From an uncultured Candidatus Pelagibacter sp. (GTDB lineage: Bacteria; Pseudomonadota; Alphaproteobacteria; Pelagibacterales; Pelagibacteraceae): a stretch of DNA of 64,000 bases. The notes below the pieces were generated by a model. The model was not told the DNA's origin. It was given only the letters and a program-made list of their open reading frames with translations, and ran no database searches. Each line of letters starts with the position of its first letter. Position 1 is the stretch's first letter. Location of the stretch: positions 23,126 through 87,125 of the forward strand of contig CAJQSU010000004.1 of NCBI GenBank assembly GCA_905616435.1, given 5' to 3'. Shown here in pieces: positions 61,724-64,000 of this stretch. The position numbers and the translations under genes are program-made.

Positions 61724-62899
61724 ATGTCAAATTCATTTAAAACCTTCCTAAAACATACTGCAAAAGATTTTCATAATCAGTCAGTAAATCCGCCAGTTGT
61801 AAGGGCTTCAACGATTATTTTCAAGTCAATGGAGCATATTAGAAAAACGCAAGCCAAAGCTAAAAAAAACCCCACAGGTGGCCACTATGATTATGGCAGA
61901 CAAGGAACATCAACAACCCACATATTACAAAAGATACTTACTAGGCTTGAAGAAAGCTACCACGTATTCACAACGCCAACAGGCTTTGGCGCAGTATTTT
62001 TAGCTATATTTAGCGTAACACGTCCAGGTGATGAAATTATCGTTTCAGATCCAGTTTATAATCCAACAAGATTACTTACAGAAAATTTTTTAAAAGAATT
62101 TAATATAAAAACAGTTTTTTACAATCCGCATGATTTAAAAACATTAGAAAAAAATATAACAAAAAAAACAAAATTAATTTTAGTTGAGAATCCAGGTAGC
62201 AACTCTTTTGAATTTCAAGATTTAGGAAAAATTATATCAATTGCTAAAAAAAATAAAATTTTAACAGCAATTGATAATACTTGGGCTACTCCTTATTATT
62301 TTAAACCAATTAAATTTGGTTTTGATATGTCAATAGTATCTGCAACTAAATATTACTCAGGTCACTCTGATGTAATGGGTGGAAGTTTGGCTGTTAATAA
62401 AAAAGTTTTTAATAAAGTAAATGCTGCTGAAAAAATTACAGGTTTAAGATTAGGCCCTGATGATGCATATTTAATTACAAGGGGCCTAAGAACCCTGGAT
62501 GTAAGATTAGATAGACATAGAGAAAATGCAAAAAAAGTTGCTGGTTTTTTATCTAAATATAAAAAATTTACATTACTTTATCCTTATAAAAAAGATTCTT
62601 ATAATTTTAGAATGTGGAAAAAATATTATTCAGGTGCCTCAGGTTTGATGGGTCTAAAAATAAAATCTAGAAATATTAAATTAGTTAGAAAATTTGTAAA
62701 TTCACTTAAGTTATTTGGGTATGGTTATAGTTGGGGTGGTTTTGAAAGTTTAGTACTTCATCAAGAGTTTAGAGAAACAGGAAATAGAAAATATATGAAT
62801 TTAGCAAAAGATGAACATCTTGTAAGATTTCATATAGGCTTAGAAGATCCAAATGATTTAATTGCTGATATAAAACAAGCATTAAAACATTTAAAATGA
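61724..62899 (+). CDS. metC: Cystathionine beta-lyase-like PLP enzyme
   Basis: A 391-aa Cys/Met-metabolism PLP enzyme (gamma family). It has YGRQGTSTTHILQKILTRLE near 53-72, DNTWATPYYF near 186-195 and the PLP Lys in SIVSATKYYSGHSDVMGG near 205-222. It probably splits cystathionine to homocysteine, or acts on a related thioether. I looked for a SAM riboswitch in its 77-bp leader and found none. The MFS gene start overlaps its stop (ATGA). Confidence 0.88.
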   Translation: MSNSFKTFLKHTAKDFHNQSVNPPVVRASTIIFKSMEHIRKTQAKAKKNPTGGHYDYGRQGTSTTHILQKILTRLEESYHVFTTPTGFGAVFLAIFSVTRPGDEIIVSDPVYNPTRLLTENFLKEFNIKTVFYNPHDLKTLEKNITKKTKLILVENPGSNSFEFQDLGKIISIAKKNKILTAIDNTWATPYYFKPIKFGFDMSIVSATKYYSGHSDVMGGSLAVNKKVFNKVNAAEKITGLRLGPDDAYLITRGLRTLDVRLDRHRENAKKVAGFLSKYKKFTLLYPYKKDSYNFRMWKKYYSGASGLMGLKIKSRNIKLVRKFVNSLKLFGYGYSWGGFESLVLHQEFRETGNRKYMNLAKDEHLVRFHIGLEDPNDLIADIKQALKHLK

Positions 62900-64000
62900 G
62901 TTCAGAAAAATTTATAAGAAATAAAACAGCACTAGTTACTTTGATAGCTGCATGTTTGGTAGTGCTTATTTCATTGGGTGTAAGACAAACTTTTGGTTTG
63001 TTTTTTACGGATTTTAAAAATGACTTAGGAATTTCATTAACTCAATCTGGGTTATCAATAGGACTACAGATGTTGATGTGGGGATTAACAGGTCCAATAT
63101 TTGGAATTGTAGCAGACAAATATGGTGGTCATAAAGCAATCGCAATAGCTTTTTTATTTTTTATAGCAGGTATTTATTTTCTTTATGCTGGCCCAAATAC
63201 AGGAATATTTTTTCAAGTTGACATGGGAATTTTAATTGGAATTGGCTTGGGCGGTACAGCAATTAGTATTCCAATGTCTGTAGTTGGAAAACATTTTCCA
63301 CTATCTAATAGAACTATAGCCATGAGTATAGTTACAGCCGTAGGTTCTTTTGGGTACTTTGTGTCTCCTTTATTAACCACATACTCTTTAGCAGAACATG
63401 GTTGGCAAATTACATTATTAGCATTTATTGTAGCTTTAATTGTAGGTCTTATAATCTCCTATTTTGTAAGATCCCCATCTTTAGAGCAAAGCATTGAAGA
63501 GACTAACTCTCAAAGAACTACTGATGCTATAAAAGAGGCACTAGGAAGTAAAAGTTATACACTTCTATTATTGGGTTTTTTTGTGTGTGGGTTTCATATT
63601 ACTTTAGTCGGCACTCATGTTCCAACTTATGTAATTGACAGAGGTTTAGAAAGCTGGACTGCTGCTGCAATTTTATCTTTAATTGGATTATTTAATATTT
63701 TTGGCTCACTCTTTAGTGGATATCTTTCAACTAAAATGAGTAAAAAATTTATATTAAGTGCAATTTATAGTCTTAGAGGAGTATCAATTATTTTATTTAT
63801 TTTCTTACCTGCAAGCAATATTAACGCCTTTATATTTGGAGCAAGTTTTGGTTTTTTATGGTTATCAACAGTTCCTGCAACTAGTGGAATAGTTGCGCAT
63901 ATATTTGGTACAAAATTTTTGGGATTATTATATGGAATAGTTTTTTTAAGTCATCAAATTGGTTCTTTCTTTGGTGCTTATTTAGGAGGATTGTTTCATG
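62896..64000 (+). CDS. MFS transporter, 5' part (cut by the window edge)
   Basis: About 368 codons of a major facilitator protein are seen. The start SSEKFIRNKTALVTLIAACL leads into VSLGVRQTFGLFFTDF-like helix 1 (ISLGVRQTFGLFF), the motif A loop GIVADKYGGHKAI near 73-85, and a central loop of about 50 residues before helix 7. The VRQTFGLFF opening resembles OxlT/monocarboxylate-type MFS members. It is coupled to metC by a 4-bp overlap, suggesting export or import of a product. Confidence 0.9.
   Translation, partial: MSSEKFIRNKTALVTLIAACLVVLISLGVRQTFGLFFTDFKNDLGISLTQSGLSIGLQMLMWGLTGPIFGIVADKYGGHKAIAIAFLFFIAGIYFLYAGPNTGIFFQVDMGILIGIGLGGTAISIPMSVVGKHFPLSNRTIAMSIVTAVGSFGYFVSPLLTTYSLAEHGWQITLLAFIVALIVGLIISYFVRSPSLEQSIEETNSQRTTDAIKEALGSKSYTLLLLGFFVCGFHITLVGTHVPTYVIDRGLESWTAAAILSLIGLFNIFGSLFSGYLSTKMSKKFILSAIYSLRGVSIILFIFLPASNINAFIFGASFGFLWLSTVPATSGIVAHIFGTKFLGLLYGIVFLSHQIGSFFGAYLGGLFH

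Noticed and set aside
1..64000. tRNA, rRNA, CRISPR, insertion sequence or prophage
   Set aside because: I read all gaps between genes and saw no tRNA cloverleaf, no direct-repeat array and no transposase or integrase; gaps are short and mostly explained by promoters or small genes.

Overview
The window looks like a stretch of chromosome from a SAR11 (Pelagibacter-type) marine alphaproteobacterium. The supports are a very low G+C content, gene spacing of often zero or negative length, many TAATG/ATGA stop-start overlaps, and a typical SAR11 gene set: one-carbon and methylated-osmolyte oxidation, a TPP-riboswitch-controlled SSS transporter, fbpABC iron uptake, isocitrate lyase with an ScfR/RamB-type regulator, and a ureide pathway. 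I saw no prophage, insertion sequence, CRISPR array, rRNA or tRNA. The species call is inference from gene content and composition only.

Region 1 (1-6.3 kb): the start of a cold-shock protein leaving the left edge, a purE-purK-GNAT operon, and a tightly packed cassette of an M19-dipeptidase-like protein, a 555-aa orphan, a DUF3726 protein and a 56-aa zinc-ribbon protein. Region 2 (6.2-18.8 kb): a MetF-like/GcvT-like demethylation pair diverges from a long co-directional run: Rieske oxygenase, a small CysC-like kinase, a small nucleotidylyltransferase, enoyl-CoA hydratase, accessory genes, then a dimethylglycine/sarcosine dehydrogenase-like flavoprotein followed directly by etfB, etfA and ETF:quinone oxidoreductase. 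Together these look like a path that strips methyl groups from a methylated compound, passes C1 units to tetrahydrofolate and electrons to quinone.

Region 3 (18.8-31.9 kb): DUF2237 and hisI, folE, an acuI-like reductase with a LysR regulator, an iron(III) ABC transporter behind a Fur-like palindrome and split by a peroxiredoxin, azlCD, an EamA transporter, and sulfur-handling rhodanese and metallo-hydrolase genes. Region 4 (32-43 kb): 3-hydroxyisobutyrate-dehydrogenase-like enzyme, TPP riboswitch plus thiV-like transporter, an ABC-2 exporter, and aceA facing an ScfR-type regulator across a DNA segment with six TTTACAA half-sites. Region 5 (43-48 kb): puuE, allantoicase and allA facing an NCS1 permease (allantoin use). 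Region 6 (48-64 kb): TPR protein, Fe-dependent alcohol dehydrogenase, glutamine amidotransferase, flavoprotein, SRAP, DEAD-box helicase, rseP, HU, glycosyltransferases, recX, cysQ, mnmA, a PLP enzyme of methionine metabolism and an MFS transporter cut by the right edge.

Several genes of 27 to 58 codons were found by reading the gaps. The best supported are a 56-aa zinc ribbon (5491), a 46-aa membrane protein (58616), a 58-aa DUF3553 protein (59516) and a 27-aa polybasic peptide (61563). No gap of more than 300 bases lacks a gene.
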